Shown piece by piece: positions 25,560 to 34,852 of a stretch of 64,000 bases of DNA. The stretch is taken from assembly GCA_965208525.1 (NCBI GenBank), contig OZ242340.1, positions 4,278,001-4,342,000 on the forward strand. The letters are read 5' to 3'. A program made the position numbers and the translations under genes. The first letter of the stretch is position 1. Each line of letters starts with the position of its first letter. Source of the DNA: VXYL01 sp965208525. Lineage in GTDB: Bacteria; Pseudomonadota; Gammaproteobacteria; Pseudomonadales; Azotimanducaceae. A model generated the notes under the pieces. That model was not told the origin of the DNA. It saw nothing but the letters and a program-made list of their open reading frames with translations, and did not search any database.

Positions 25560-28061
25560 CTAAAGCTCGCCCAAGAGCGCCAGCGTGCGGGCCAGGTCCG
25601 GCTCGGTGTCCAGCAGCGGACGCATTGGATCGCCCTGCGCCTGCATCCGCGCCGGTGCGTTTTCGATGTGGTGCTTGGCGTTGCTGAGTTCCCCCTCGAG
25701 TTCTTCCCACTCGAGCGGCATGGACACCGACGCCGCCGGCTCCGCCCGTGCCGAGAACGGCAGCACCAGCAGTTGGCCATGCCCGTTCTGCATGAAGTCG
25801 ATGTATACCTTGTCGTGGCGCGACCGCACCGACCGCGCAACGGTGCTGATGTCGCCACGTCGGGCCACGATCACCCGCGCCAAGAGCTCCCCAAGCGTGC
25901 GCGATTGATCGTGCGTGAGTTGATTGGCAAGCGGCAGCAGAATGTGCAGTCCGCTTGCGCCGCTCGTCTTGAGGAAGCCCGGCAGTTCCACCTCGGCGAG
26001 CAGGTCGCGGATCTCCCTCGCCACCTGCACGACATCGGCGAAAGGCGCAGGCTTGGGATCGAGGTCCAACACGCACCAGTCGGGATGCTCGAGATCCGCT
26101 ACCCGGCTGTGCCAGGCGTGGATGGGAATGGCACCCATGTTTGCGAGATAGCGAAGCGATGCGGCGTCATCGACAATGAAATAGTTCACTTCCCGTTCTG
26201 CACTGTCGCTCCACAGCGTCTTGAGCCGCACCCAATCGGGGGTGAATCCCGGTGCATCGCGCTGATAGAACGACTTGCCGTGGATACCGTCTGGGAAGCG
26301 CGTGAGCACAAGGGGTCGATCGGTGAGATAGGGCAACATCCACTGGGCGATGTTGTCGTAGTAGTCCACGAGATCGCCCTTGGTGAGTCCCTTCTCCGGA
26401 AAGAACACCTTGTCGCGGTTGGTGACGATCACTTCCGGTTCCGGCGCCGCCTCGATGGGCTCCGGGTTCGGATCGTCATAGCCGCTCTGGCACTCCTGGG
26501 GCGCCTTGTCGTCGCGCAGGCGCAAGAACACGGCGTGGCGCAGGAATCCGTCCCGGGTATATTCCTTGAACTCCACTTCGCACACCAGCGCCGGTTCCAC
26601 CCAGTTGAAGGGCTGCAAGTCGGTCATGGGCGGCGCGGGTTTGAGTTCGGCAAGACGGCGCTTCAACTCGGCTCTGGTGGCGCCACTGAAACCGGAGCCG
26701 ATGCCACCGCAAAAGACCAGTGCATCGCCGCGGTACTCCGCCGCCGCCAGCGCGCCCACGTCGTCCTGGTTTGACTTCACCGGCGCCCAGCCGGCGATGA
26801 CGAACTCGGAGGTACGCTGTGCGCGCACCTTGAGCCAATCGTCGCTGCGCCCGCCCCGATAGGGCGAGTCGGCACGCTTGCCGACGACGCCTTCGAGGCC
26901 GAGCTGCACCATCGCCTCGTAGGTTTGCACGCCATCGCCTTCGACGTGCTCGGAGAAGCGGATCGGTCCGGCGCTCGGCAGCATGTCGCGCAAAAACTGC
27001 TTGCGCTTGGTGAGCGGCAGGTTCTTGAGGTCCAGCCCCACGGCGTGCAGAAGATCGAAGGCGAAGTAGCGCACCGGATCGTGATTGGAGGCGCGGCTGA
27101 TGGCGACTTCGCCGCGCAGGCTAGCTCGCTCCTGCAAGCGCGAGAAGCTCGGCACGCCGCGCTCGTCTGTGACCACCACCTCGCCGTCGATGGCGAACTC
27201 GTCGTAGGGCAGGCGTTCGGCGGCGCGGGCGATCTCAGGGAAGCGCTCGGTGAGGTCGATGCCGCGGCGCGAACGCAACGTCACGAAGTCGCCATCGCGC
27301 TCGATCATCAGGCGATAGCCATCGTATTTGATCTCATACACCCAGCCTTTGCGGCGGAATGGCTCCGATGTCTTGGCGAGCATCGGCTCCTCGGTGAGGG
27401 TTTCGGTTTCCGGCAGTCTCGGCCTGATCCGCTTAAGCCTTCGGTAGAGGCGCGTCTGCGCGGCCTCGGGTTGGTCAAGATCTTCAAGGGTCAAGCCAGA
27501 GAAAACCGAATCGTCCGGCGGCGGCGCATCGCCTTCGTGGCCGTCGCGTTCCTTGATAAGGAGCCATTCCTTGCCAGTGTTCTCGCGCCCCTTCAGGCGA
27601 ATGAGCGTCCAGCGTCCGTGCAGCTTGTGGCCGTGCAGTTCAAACAGGAGCTTGCCCTTGGGGAAGCCGACATCGAAGTCCTCAAGCTCGGTGTAGGTGC
27701 CCTGATCCCAGACGATGACGTGGCCGGCACCGTAGTTGCCTTCGGGGATGGTGCCCTCGAAGTGGGCATAGTCGAGGGGATGGTCCTCCACCAAGGCGGC
27801 GAAGCGCTTGTCTTCGGGGTTGAGGGAAGGTCCTTTCGGCACCGCCCAAGAACGCAGCACGTTGTCCACTTCAAGCCGGAAATCCCAATGCAGGTTCGTG
27901 GCTGCGTGCTGTTGCACCACGAACAGGCGGCGCGAGCCGACGCCCTTGGGCGCTGGCCCGAGTTCCCCGTCGCCAAATGGCTCCGGCGTGCCCGAGGCGC
28001 GGCGCTTGGCGCGGTAGCGGCTGAGGTAGCTTGCGGAACGGCTGTCGCGTGTTGAGGGCAT
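25560..28061 (-). CDS. ligD: multifunctional DNA ligase D
   Basis: An 833-residue LigD for Ku-dependent non-homologous end joining, domain order phosphoesterase-ligase-polymerase. Residues 1-180: 3'-phosphoesterase with LFVVQQHAATNLHWDFRLEV and HFEGTIPEGNYGAGHVIVWD. From about 205 the ATP-dependent ligase with the adenylated Lys in VYEIKYDGYRLMIERDG. From about 530 the primase-polymerase with VFFPEKGLTKGDLVDYY, CVLDLDPKPAPFADVV (metal Asp) and LKTSGASGLHILLPL. It is divergent from ku with only 61 bases between. Confidence 0.96.
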   Translation of the reverse strand: MPSTRDSRSASYLSRYRAKRRASGTPEPFGDGELGPAPKGVGSRRLFVVQQHAATNLHWDFRLEVDNVLRSWAVPKGPSLNPEDKRFAALVEDHPLDYAHFEGTIPEGNYGAGHVIVWDQGTYTELEDFDVGFPKGKLLFELHGHKLHGRWTLIRLKGRENTGKEWLLIKERDGHEGDAPPPDDSVFSGLTLEDLDQPEAAQTRLYRRLKRIRPRLPETETLTEEPMLAKTSEPFRRKGWVYEIKYDGYRLMIERDGDFVTLRSRRGIDLTERFPEIARAAERLPYDEFAIDGEVVVTDERGVPSFSRLQERASLRGEVAISRASNHDPVRYFAFDLLHAVGLDLKNLPLTKRKQFLRDMLPSAGPIRFSEHVEGDGVQTYEAMVQLGLEGVVGKRADSPYRGGRSDDWLKVRAQRTSEFVIAGWAPVKSNQDDVGALAAAEYRGDALVFCGGIGSGFSGATRAELKRRLAELKPAPPMTDLQPFNWVEPALVCEVEFKEYTRDGFLRHAVFLRLRDDKAPQECQSGYDDPNPEPIEAAPEPEVIVTNRDKVFFPEKGLTKGDLVDYYDNIAQWMLPYLTDRPLVLTRFPDGIHGKSFYQRDAPGFTPDWVRLKTLWSDSAEREVNYFIVDDAASLRYLANMGAIPIHAWHSRVADLEHPDWCVLDLDPKPAPFADVVQVAREIRDLLAEVELPGFLKTSGASGLHILLPLANQLTHDQSRTLGELLARVIVARRGDISTVARSVRSRHDKVYIDFMQNGHGQLLVLPFSARAEPAASVSMPLEWEELEGELSNAKHHIENAPARMQAQGDPMRPLLDTEPDLARTLALLGEL

Positions 28062-28080
28062 CTTGGGAACGGGCTATAGT
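28052..28080 (+). promoter_or_regulatory. candidate sigma70 promoter for ku
   Basis: TTGAGG at 28052-28057 and TATAGT at 28075-28080, exactly 17 bases apart, about 43 bases before the ku ATG. The -35 element overlaps the first codons of divergent ligD. Match is by eye (4/6 and 5/6 to consensus). Confidence 0.55.
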
Positions 28081-28122
28081 CGCCCGCGTTGCGCCACAGG
28101 GCGGCGGCAGTTGGAGACGCGC

Positions 28123-28992
28123 ATGGCGGCTCGCGCCATAGGCACCGGCACCATTTCGTTTGGCTTGGTGGCGATTCCGGTCAAGCTTTTTTCCACGGTG
28201 GACACCACGAGCGCCGTGCGCTTCAACTTCCTGAGCCGCGACGGCTCCCGCTTGAAGCAACAGTATATCCGGGCGTCCGACGGCGAGGTTGTGCCGCGCG
28301 AGGAACGCGTGCAGGGCTACGAGTTCATGAAGGGGCAATACGTCACTTTCGAGCCGGAGGAGATCAAGGCGCTGAACGTTGCCTCCACCAACGCCATCGA
28401 CATCGCCGAATTCATCCCTCTCAAGGAAGTGGAGCGCATCTACATCGAGCGCGTGTACTACCTGGGCCCAGACCGCGGCGCCGGGCGCTCGTACCACCTG
28501 CTGCGCGCCGCGCTAGCCAACACGGGTCGCGCGGCGCTCGCCCGCTACGCCTCGCGGGGCAAGAGCTATCTCGTGCTCATCCGGCCCATGGGCGAGGGTC
28601 TCGTGATGGAGCAACTCAAGCACTCCGAAGAGCTCCGCACCATGGAAGATGTGCCTCTCGACGTGTGCGAGGTTGCCGACGGCGAACTCGAACTCGCCGT
28701 GCAGATCATCGAACAGCGCACCAACGAAGAGTTCGAACCAGAGAACTACAAAGACGAAGTGCGAGAAAAGGTGCTCGCCCTCATCCAGCAGAAGGTGGAC
28801 GGCCAAGACATTGCGGTGCCGCCGGAAGAACGACCAGAGGCCAAGATCGTCGATCTGATGGAGGCGCTCAAGGCGTCCGTGGGCGACCGCAAGCCGGCGC
28901 GGCGGGCGCCGGAGCGCGCGAAGGCCCCGGCCAAGCGCCGGTCCCGCAAGGCGGCGAGCGAAGGGCCCAAGGCGGCGAGTTCCGGTCGATAG
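28123..28992 (+). CDS. ku: non-homologous end-joining protein Ku
   Basis: A 289-residue bacterial Ku, a homodimer that rings DNA ends and recruits LigD. It opens with AIGTGTISFGLVAIPVKLFS and continues KQQYIRASDGEVVPREE, GYEFMKGQYVTFEPEEI, AIDIAEFIPLKEV and VLIRPMGEGLVMEQL. The C-terminal 35 residues (KPARRAPERAKAPAKRR...) are a basic tail, as in Ku proteins with DNA-threading extensions. ATG 28123 follows GGAG; an upstream in-frame start is not supported. Confidence 0.95.
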   Translation: MAARAIGTGTISFGLVAIPVKLFSTVDTTSAVRFNFLSRDGSRLKQQYIRASDGEVVPREERVQGYEFMKGQYVTFEPEEIKALNVASTNAIDIAEFIPLKEVERIYIERVYYLGPDRGAGRSYHLLRAALANTGRAALARYASRGKSYLVLIRPMGEGLVMEQLKHSEELRTMEDVPLDVCEVADGELELAVQIIEQRTNEEFEPENYKDEVREKVLALIQQKVDGQDIAVPPEERPEAKIVDLMEALKASVGDRKPARRAPERAKAPAKRRSRKAASEGPKAASSGR

Positions 28993-29019
28993 CGCGAACG
29001 ACGCGGAGAGGTTCGCCCA

Positions 29020-29910
29020 GTGACTGCCCGACCCCAGCCGACCGGAACGCGGCATGCCGCGCCGCGCAAGGCTGCGGACAGCTACGGCACGCGGGAAGTG
29101 GCGGACCTGATCGGCTTCAGCCGGGAACAGGTGCGGCGCTTCGCCCGCCGCGGCATTGTCCATCCCTCGCGTGGTGTGCGGGCGGAGTATCGCTTTTCGT
29201 TTCAGGACATGGCGCTCTTGCGTTCCGCCAGGCGGCTCGTGGACGCCGACGTACCGGTGCGGCGCGTGTTCGAGGCGCTCGATCGACTGCAAAGGCGCGA
29301 GAATGTGCCGCCATCGCTGTCGGCGCTCCGGATCGCGGCGGAGGGCAGCACAGTGGTGGTGCGCGATGACCGAACGGTTTGGGAGGCGCTGTCCGGTCAG
29401 TGCCGCCTGCCGCTCGGGCGCGAGAGAAGCGGCGAAGGCGGGCGTCCTTCGGCAGCCAAGCCGCGCGAGCAAGGCACCGGGCGCATGGCCACGGTGGTGG
29501 AGATCAACACCTTAAGCAGCGACGATTGGTACAACTTGGGTCTCGACATGGAAGAGGTGGATCCGAGTCGGGCGCCGGAGGCGTACCGTCGGTCCATCGC
29601 CTTGGACCCGGCCAATGCGGACGCCCACGTGAATCTAGGGCGTCTGTACCAGATCGGCGGCGACTTGAAGCGCGCCAAGCGGCATTACCGGCGGGCGCTC
29701 GAGTCGGCGCCGGCGCACGAGCTTGCGTGCTACAACATGGGCACGGTGTTCGACGAACTCGATGAAAGCGACATCGCGCTCGACTACTACCGCCGCGCCG
29801 CCAGCATCCCTGACGCACACTACAACCTCGCGCGGATCTTTGGCCTGCGCGGCGACGAGCTTTCTTCGCTGCGCCACCTCAAGCGCTACCGACAACTCGG
29901 CGGCACGTAG
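29020..29910 (+). CDS. MerR-like helix-turn-helix and TPR protein
   Basis: A 296-residue two-part protein. Residues 20-95 form a MerR-type winged helix: YGTREVADLIGFSREQVRRF, RRGIVHPSRGVRAEYRFSF and DVPVRRVFEALDRLQ. The second half has tetratricopeptide repeats: DDWYNLGLDMEEVDPSRAPE, ANADAHVNLGRLYQIGGDLK and AHELACYNMGTVFDELDESD. GTG 29020 with GGAGAGG upstream is the start, 28 bases after ku. Proteins of this type are known near ku and ligD; regulation of repair is a guess. Confidence 0.82.
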   Translation: MTARPQPTGTRHAAPRKAADSYGTREVADLIGFSREQVRRFARRGIVHPSRGVRAEYRFSFQDMALLRSARRLVDADVPVRRVFEALDRLQRRENVPPSLSALRIAAEGSTVVVRDDRTVWEALSGQCRLPLGRERSGEGGRPSAAKPREQGTGRMATVVEINTLSSDDWYNLGLDMEEVDPSRAPEAYRRSIALDPANADAHVNLGRLYQIGGDLKRAKRHYRRALESAPAHELACYNMGTVFDELDESDIALDYYRRAASIPDAHYNLARIFGLRGDELSSLRHLKRYRQLGGT

Positions 29911-29932
29911 CCGGCGCCGCTTCGACATCACC

Positions 29933-30349
29933 TTGAGCGACCTCAAGACCCGAGCGAACGACGCCAGCGTGGAGGACTTCCTCGCTGCCGTCCCCAACGC
30001 CCGCCGGCGCGAGGACTCGGGCAAGGTGCTTGACTTGATGCTCGAAGTCACGGGCGAGCCGGCGCGCATGTGGGGCGACAGCATCGTCGGCTTCGGCACC
30101 TATCACTACCGCTACAAGAGCGGCCGCGAAGGCGATTGGCCGCGCACTGGCTTCTCCCCGCGCAAACAATACCTCGCTATCTACATCATGCCCGGCTTCG
30201 ACGAGTACGAAGCCCTCCTCTCGCGCCTAGGCAAACACCGAACCAGCGTCTCGTGCCTCTACATCAACAAGCTCGCGGATGTGGACATGGATGTCCTGCG
30301 CGAAATCGTCGCCGGGAGCTATGAGGAGATGGCGAGAAGATATCCGTAG
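29933..30349 (+). CDS. DUF1801 domain-containing protein
   Basis: A 138-residue small protein of the YdhG/DUF1801 fold. Diagnostic segments are LKTRANDASVEDFLAAVPN, MWGDSIVGFGTYHYRYKSG, DWPRTGFSPRKQYLAIYIMP and GKHRTSVSCLYINKLADVD. Start TTG 29933 gives the usual family N-terminus; no ribosome site is visible, so it may depend on re-initiation after the upstream gene 22 bases before. Its function is not established. Confidence 0.85.
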   Translation: MSDLKTRANDASVEDFLAAVPNARRREDSGKVLDLMLEVTGEPARMWGDSIVGFGTYHYRYKSGREGDWPRTGFSPRKQYLAIYIMPGFDEYEALLSRLGKHRTSVSCLYINKLADVDMDVLREIVAGSYEEMARRYP

Positions 30350-30397
30350 TTCCCAGCCCGGGGAGGACGCTGGGTCGCTGACGCACAAAGGACATGG

Positions 30398-30612
30398 CAG
30401 CGTTCCCGCCACCCACGCAGGGACCCGTCTCGCGGCGAGGAGGCTGGTTGCACCTTCCGGCCCTTGCTTTTTTCGCCTTGGGCGCGAGGAGCGTGACGGG
30501 GCCCTCGCTCCGATGCGCCTCACACTGCGCCATCCGCGCCGGCACGTTGGTGTTGGCTCGGCTTCGAGGCGCTTTTGTCGAAGTTCAACGAGTTGAACAA
30601 GCTGTTCCATAA
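30398..30612 (+). repeat. dispersed repeat family A, copy 1
   Basis: About 215 bases after DUF1801. Shared blocks: GACCCGTCTCGCGG, AGGCTGGTTGCACCTTC, GGCGCGAGGAGCGTGA, GGCACGTTGGTGTTGG and a CTTCGA...GTTCCAT tail. The same unit occurs at 34853-35078 (same strand) and at 49417-49635 and 63414-63640 (opposite strand). It fills most of the 303-base gap; nothing else is seen there. Confidence 0.85.
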
Positions 30613-30652
30613 GAGAGACGGCGGAATGCCCTAGCCGAAGGTCCGTCCGTCG

Positions 30653-31408
30653 TCAATCCACCAAACGTTCCCGCAGTGCCTTGAAGGTGGTTTCGGTTAC
30701 GCCTTCGTTGCCGAGGAGGTCGCGGACAGAGCCGTATTCGGAGCGAACGCCTTCGAGGAAGCGGCGGATGCGCTCGGCTGGCGTCGCCATGCGAGCGCGG
30801 ACCTCGGCGTCGATGCCCTGTGGAACGCGGCCGACCCCCGCGAGATAGGCGATGAGGCCGTCGATGCCGGCGTTGCTCCTTTCGTATTCGGTGCCGATGT
30901 CCTCGTCGCTTGCACCGACGAGGTCCATGACCATGGCGATCAGGAGCCCGGTGCGATCCTTGCCGGCGGTGCAGTTCACGAGCACGGGGTAGTTGGACTC
31001 GTCTGCCAGCATCTCCACCGCACGAGCGAAGCGCTCCGCCGCGCCGACCTTAAGGTAATCGAGATAGCGTTCGCTGCTGATGCCGTCGCCGCTCAACGAA
31101 TTGAGTTCACTGACGAATTCCGCCATCGACACATCGGCGCGGAAGATCGAGTGGGGGACCAGTCCGGTGGGCGGCGGGCCCCGACGGGACGCGGCGGCAC
31201 CGTTCACTTCGTCCGGGTGGCGCAGGTCAATGACCGTCTTGATATTGGAGTCGAGCCAAGCCCGGCCCTCCTCCGTGACGAGTTCCCAAGCTCCGGAACG
31301 ATAGAGGCGCCGGGGCCGCATCCGTCCGCCAGCCGTGACATAACTCTCCACGGCCCGCAGATTGTGCAGACCGCCTACCTCAATGAGATAGTCGGGTGCT
31401 TCAGTCAT
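30653..31408 (-). CDS. tyrosine-protein phosphatase-like protein (Y_phosphatase3 type)
   Basis: A 251-residue protein of the bacterial dual-specificity or tyrosine phosphatase family (MptpB-like). It has GGLHNLRAVESYVTAGGRMR, RRLYRSGAWE, TVIDLRHPDEV (general acid Asp region) and the P-loop VNCTAGKDRTGLL with Cys and Arg present. The usual His just before the Cys (HCTAGKDRTG) is Asn here, which should alter the cysteine pKa. Four bases after the CoA-transferase stop, likely co-transcribed. Could also act on phosphoinositides. Confidence 0.85.
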   Translation of the reverse strand: MTEAPDYLIEVGGLHNLRAVESYVTAGGRMRPRRLYRSGAWELVTEEGRAWLDSNIKTVIDLRHPDEVNGAAASRRGPPPTGLVPHSIFRADVSMAEFVSELNSLSGDGISSERYLDYLKVGAAERFARAVEMLADESNYPVLVNCTAGKDRTGLLIAMVMDLVGASDEDIGTEYERSNAGIDGLIAYLAGVGRVPQGIDAEVRARMATPAERIRRFLEGVRSEYGSVRDLLGNEGVTETTFKALRERLVD

Positions 31409-31412
31409 CGCC

Positions 31413-32621
31413 TCAACCTCCTAAAACGCCGTCGGCACGCAAGTCGGCGATGCGCTGGTCGTCGTAGCCAAGTTCGGCCAAGACCTCCGCAGTGTGCTGC
31501 CCCAAACGCGGCGCCGGCTTTGATGGCACTTGCGGCTGTTCATCCACCAGAAACCCGGCACCGAGACAGCGCAGTTCGCCGCCGTCGATGCCGGCCACGT
31601 CCGACACGGTCGCCAGGGTGCGGCGATACGCAAGTTGCGGGTTCTGCACCGCTTCGCTTGCATCCTTAAGACGCCCGCAAGGCACCCCGGCGCCGCGCAG
31701 CTTGGTGTCCCAGTTCGAAGCCGTGTCCGTGGCGAAGTGCGCCGCGAAAATGCGTCGCAGTTCCCTCCGGTTGCGGTCCGCAGCTTCGGGCGTCGCGAAG
31801 CGCTCGTCTTCGGCAAGTTCCGGCCGACCCACTGCCTCGGCCATGCGCAGGAACAGCCGGTGGTTGTTGGCGTTCACCAGCAGCGTGCCGTCCTCGGTGG
31901 CGAAGGTGCCGGCGGAACCTGCCTGGGCGAGTGGATTGGGTCCGACCCGAGGGCTGAGCCGATCGGTGGCGAGATAGCCGTAGTAGTTGAGCCCCATCAC
32001 CGTCATGCAGGACTCGAGCATGGACACATCGACGAATGCGCCCTGGCCGGTACGCGCCCGCCGCAGCAGCGCCGCGTTGATGGCGGAGCTGGCGATGATC
32101 GCCGTGCTCGAGTCCGCGATGGCGAAACCCACCCGCACCGGCTGCTCTTCGGTGCCGGTGGCCATGAACATGCCGGATTCGCCCTGAATGAGGTGATCGT
32201 AGGCGGGTCGGTCGCTCTCGGGGCCGGACTGGCCGTAGCCGGAGATGGCGCAGTACACGATGCCCGGGTTTACTTCCTTCAGCGCCTCGTATCCGATCCC
32301 AAGACGGTCCGGCGTGCCGGGGCGCATGTTGTGGATCACCACGTCGGCGGTCTTGACCAAGGCGTGGACCGCGGCCAGGCCTTCAGGGTGCTTAAGATCA
32401 AGCGCCGCCGACCGCTTGTTGCCGTTCTGACCCAGAAACGCCGGCGGCAGCCCGTCGGGGTCGCTGGCGCGCATCTGGTCGCCCCCGTCAGGCGACTCCA
32501 CCTTCACCACATCGGCCCCCATCAGCGCGAGCTGATAGGTGCAGAGCGGCCCGGCGTGGACGTGGGTGAAGTCGACGACGCGAACGCCGTCGAGCAGCCC
32601 CTCGGACCCGGAACCTTCCAT
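31413..32621 (-). CDS. CaiB/BaiF family (class III) CoA-transferase
   Basis: A 402-residue class III CoA-transferase moving CoA between carboxylic acids. It begins LLDGVRVVDFTHVHAGPLCT, then GADVVKVESPDGGDQMR, SAALDLKHPEGLAAVHALV, ADVVIHNMRPGTPDRLGIGY, ISGYGQSGPESDRPAYDHLI (the region of the nucleophile Asp is YDHLIQGESG) and VDVSMLESCMTVMGLNYYG. ATG 32621 is taken; TTG 32624 is adjacent. Starts 24 bases after hppA in the same direction. Substrate acid unknown. Confidence 0.9.
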   Translation of the reverse strand: MEGSGSEGLLDGVRVVDFTHVHAGPLCTYQLALMGADVVKVESPDGGDQMRASDPDGLPPAFLGQNGNKRSAALDLKHPEGLAAVHALVKTADVVIHNMRPGTPDRLGIGYEALKEVNPGIVYCAISGYGQSGPESDRPAYDHLIQGESGMFMATGTEEQPVRVGFAIADSSTAIIASSAINAALLRRARTGQGAFVDVSMLESCMTVMGLNYYGYLATDRLSPRVGPNPLAQAGSAGTFATEDGTLLVNANNHRLFLRMAEAVGRPELAEDERFATPEAADRNRRELRRIFAAHFATDTASNWDTKLRGAGVPCGRLKDASEAVQNPQLAYRRTLATVSDVAGIDGGELRCLGAGFLVDEQPQVPSKPAPRLGQHTAEVLAELGYDDQRIADLRADGVLGG

Positions 32622-32645
32622 CAAGCGGTGGGTTGCTCGCCCTGA

Positions 32646-34685
32646 CTAGCCGGCGATGGCCGCCAACAGCAGGATGGCGACGATGTTGATGATCTTGATC
32701 ATCGGGTTCACCGCCGGGCCCGCCGTGTCCTTGTAGGGGTCGCCGACGGTGTCGCCGGTGACCGCCGCCTTGTGCGACTCGGAGCCCTTGCCGCCGTGAT
32801 TGCCGTCCTCGATGAACTTCTTGGCGTTGTCCCAGGCGCCGCCGCCGGCGGTCATGGAAATGGCCACATACAGTCCCGTGACGATGGTGCCGAGCAACAT
32901 CGCGCCCACCGTGATGAGCGCCGCCGTCTGGCTGTAGAACTGGATGACGAAGTACACGACGATGGGTGCCAGCACCGGCAACAGCGATGGCGCGATCATC
33001 TCCCGGATGGCGGAGCGGGTGAGCAGGTCCACCGCTCGGCTGTAGTCCGGTCGCGTGGTGCCTTCCATGATGCCGGGCATCTCCCGGAACTGCCGCCGCA
33101 CTTCCTCCACCACGGCACCGCCAGCGCGGCCCACCGCCTGCATCCCGAGCGCGCCGAACAGATACGGCAACATGCCGCCGATCAAGAGGCCAATGACGAC
33201 GTAGGGATCCGAAAGCTCGAAGGTCACGTCGAGATTGGGGAAGAAATGCTCCATGTCGTGGGTGTAGGCCGCAAACAGCACCAGCGCAGCAAGCCCCGCC
33301 GAGCCGATGGCGTAGCCCTTCGTGACCGCCTTGGTGGTGTTCCCCACGGCGTCGAGCGCATCGGTGGTCTTGCGCACGTCTTCGTCGAGTTCCGCCATCT
33401 CGGCGATGCCGCCGGCGTTGTCGGTGACCGGGCCATAGGCGTCGAGCGCAACCACCATGCCGGCGAGAGCCAACATGGTGGTGGCGGCAAGGGCGATGCC
33501 GTAAAGGCCGCCAAGCCCGAACGCCGCCGCGATGCCGAGCGCGACGATGATGGCTGGCAGCGCCGTCGCCTCCATGGACACCGCCAACCCCTGGATGACG
33601 TTGGTGGCGTGGCCGGTTTCCGAAGCACGCGCCACGGAACGCACCGGTCGATAGTTGGTGCCGGTGTAGAACTCGGTCACCCAGATGATGGTGCCGGTGA
33701 CCGCGAGTCCGACGAGGGCGCAGAGGAAGTAGGTGAGGCCGGCCGCGCCGAACTGCCACTGCGTGACGGCATAGATGAGGATGCCGGAAAGCACGGCGCT
33801 GGCGATGAAGCCCTTGTAGAGCGCGCCCATGATGCTCTCGCTCTTGCCGAGGCGAACGAAGAACGCGCCGATGATGGAGGCAACGATGCAGACGGCGCCG
33901 ATCAGCATGGGCAGCTCCAGCCGCGCCAGCACCTGATCCCCCTCGAAGCTGATGGTGGCGAGCAGCATGGTGGCCACCAGCGTCACCGCATAGGTCTCGA
34001 ACAGGTCCGCGGCCATGCCAGCGCAGTCGCCCACGTTGTCGCCGACGTTGTCGGCAATCACTGCGGCGTTGCGCGGATCGTCTTCGGGGATTCCCGCTTC
34101 CACCTTGCCGACGAGATCGGCGCCGACGTCCGCACCCTTGGTGAAGATGCCGCCGCCCAAGCGGGCGAAGATGGAGATGAGCGAGGCCCCGAACGACAGT
34201 GCCACCAGCGCCTCGATGAGCACGCGCTGATCGACGCCCATGGCGCGCAGGATGGCGTAGTAGCCTGCTACCCCAAGAAGGCCCAGCCCAACTACCAGCA
34301 TTCCGGTGACGGCGCCGGACTTGAAGGCGATGCCCAGCGCCTCGGCGAGCGATGCGAGCGCCGCTTGGGTGGTGCGCACGTTCGCCCGCACCGAGACGTT
34401 CATGCCTATGTAGCCGGCTACCCCCGAAAGCACCGCGCCAATGACAAAGCCGATGGCCACATAGAGGCCGAGGGTAATGCCGAGGACGATGGCGACGATG
34501 ATGCCGACGATGCCGATGGTGCTGTATTGCCGGTTCAGGTAGGCCTTCGCCCCCTCTTGAATGGCTCCGGCGATTTCCCGCATCCGTTCTGAACCCGCGT
34601 CCGCGGCCAGCACCGAACGACTGGCCCAAAGGCCGTAGAGAAGCGCGAGCACGCCGCACGCGAGGGCAATGGTCAAGACATTCAT
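32646..34685 (-). CDS. hppA: K+-independent proton-translocating pyrophosphatase
   Basis: A 679-residue membrane-bound pyrophosphatase with about 16 transmembrane helices that pumps protons using PPi. The PPi site is seen in DVGADLVGKVEAGIPEDDPR, NAAVIADNVGDNVGDCAGMAA and, late, GDTVGDPYKDTAGPAVNPMI. The residue deciding potassium dependence is Lys in GNTTKA (K+-independent enzymes), so proton and not sodium pumping is favoured. First gene of a three-gene minus-strand unit with the CoA-transferase and phosphatase. Confidence 0.96.
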   Translation of the reverse strand: MNVLTIALACGVLALLYGLWASRSVLAADAGSERMREIAGAIQEGAKAYLNRQYSTIGIVGIIVAIVLGITLGLYVAIGFVIGAVLSGVAGYIGMNVSVRANVRTTQAALASLAEALGIAFKSGAVTGMLVVGLGLLGVAGYYAILRAMGVDQRVLIEALVALSFGASLISIFARLGGGIFTKGADVGADLVGKVEAGIPEDDPRNAAVIADNVGDNVGDCAGMAADLFETYAVTLVATMLLATISFEGDQVLARLELPMLIGAVCIVASIIGAFFVRLGKSESIMGALYKGFIASAVLSGILIYAVTQWQFGAAGLTYFLCALVGLAVTGTIIWVTEFYTGTNYRPVRSVARASETGHATNVIQGLAVSMEATALPAIIVALGIAAAFGLGGLYGIALAATTMLALAGMVVALDAYGPVTDNAGGIAEMAELDEDVRKTTDALDAVGNTTKAVTKGYAIGSAGLAALVLFAAYTHDMEHFFPNLDVTFELSDPYVVIGLLIGGMLPYLFGALGMQAVGRAGGAVVEEVRRQFREMPGIMEGTTRPDYSRAVDLLTRSAIREMIAPSLLPVLAPIVVYFVIQFYSQTAALITVGAMLLGTIVTGLYVAISMTAGGGAWDNAKKFIEDGNHGGKGSESHKAAVTGDTVGDPYKDTAGPAVNPMIKIINIVAILLLAAIAG

Positions 34686-34852
34686 GGAGATTCGACTCCG
34701 TCAGGTTTCCAGGAGAGTTCGCGGCGTGCGAAATGGCACGGCCTCATGGGGGCGCGCATTATACGCGTAGGCACGAGAGGGCCGGTGATGGTCTGGTGTT
34801 TCTCATCTTCGGCGGGAGGAGTGTGGGGAGACCCACGCTTCCGAATGGCGTG

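Noticed and set aside
32488..34659. 723-codon frame overlapping hppA on the same strand
   Set aside because: Out-of-frame shadow of the pyrophosphatase, rich in His/Arg/Gly.
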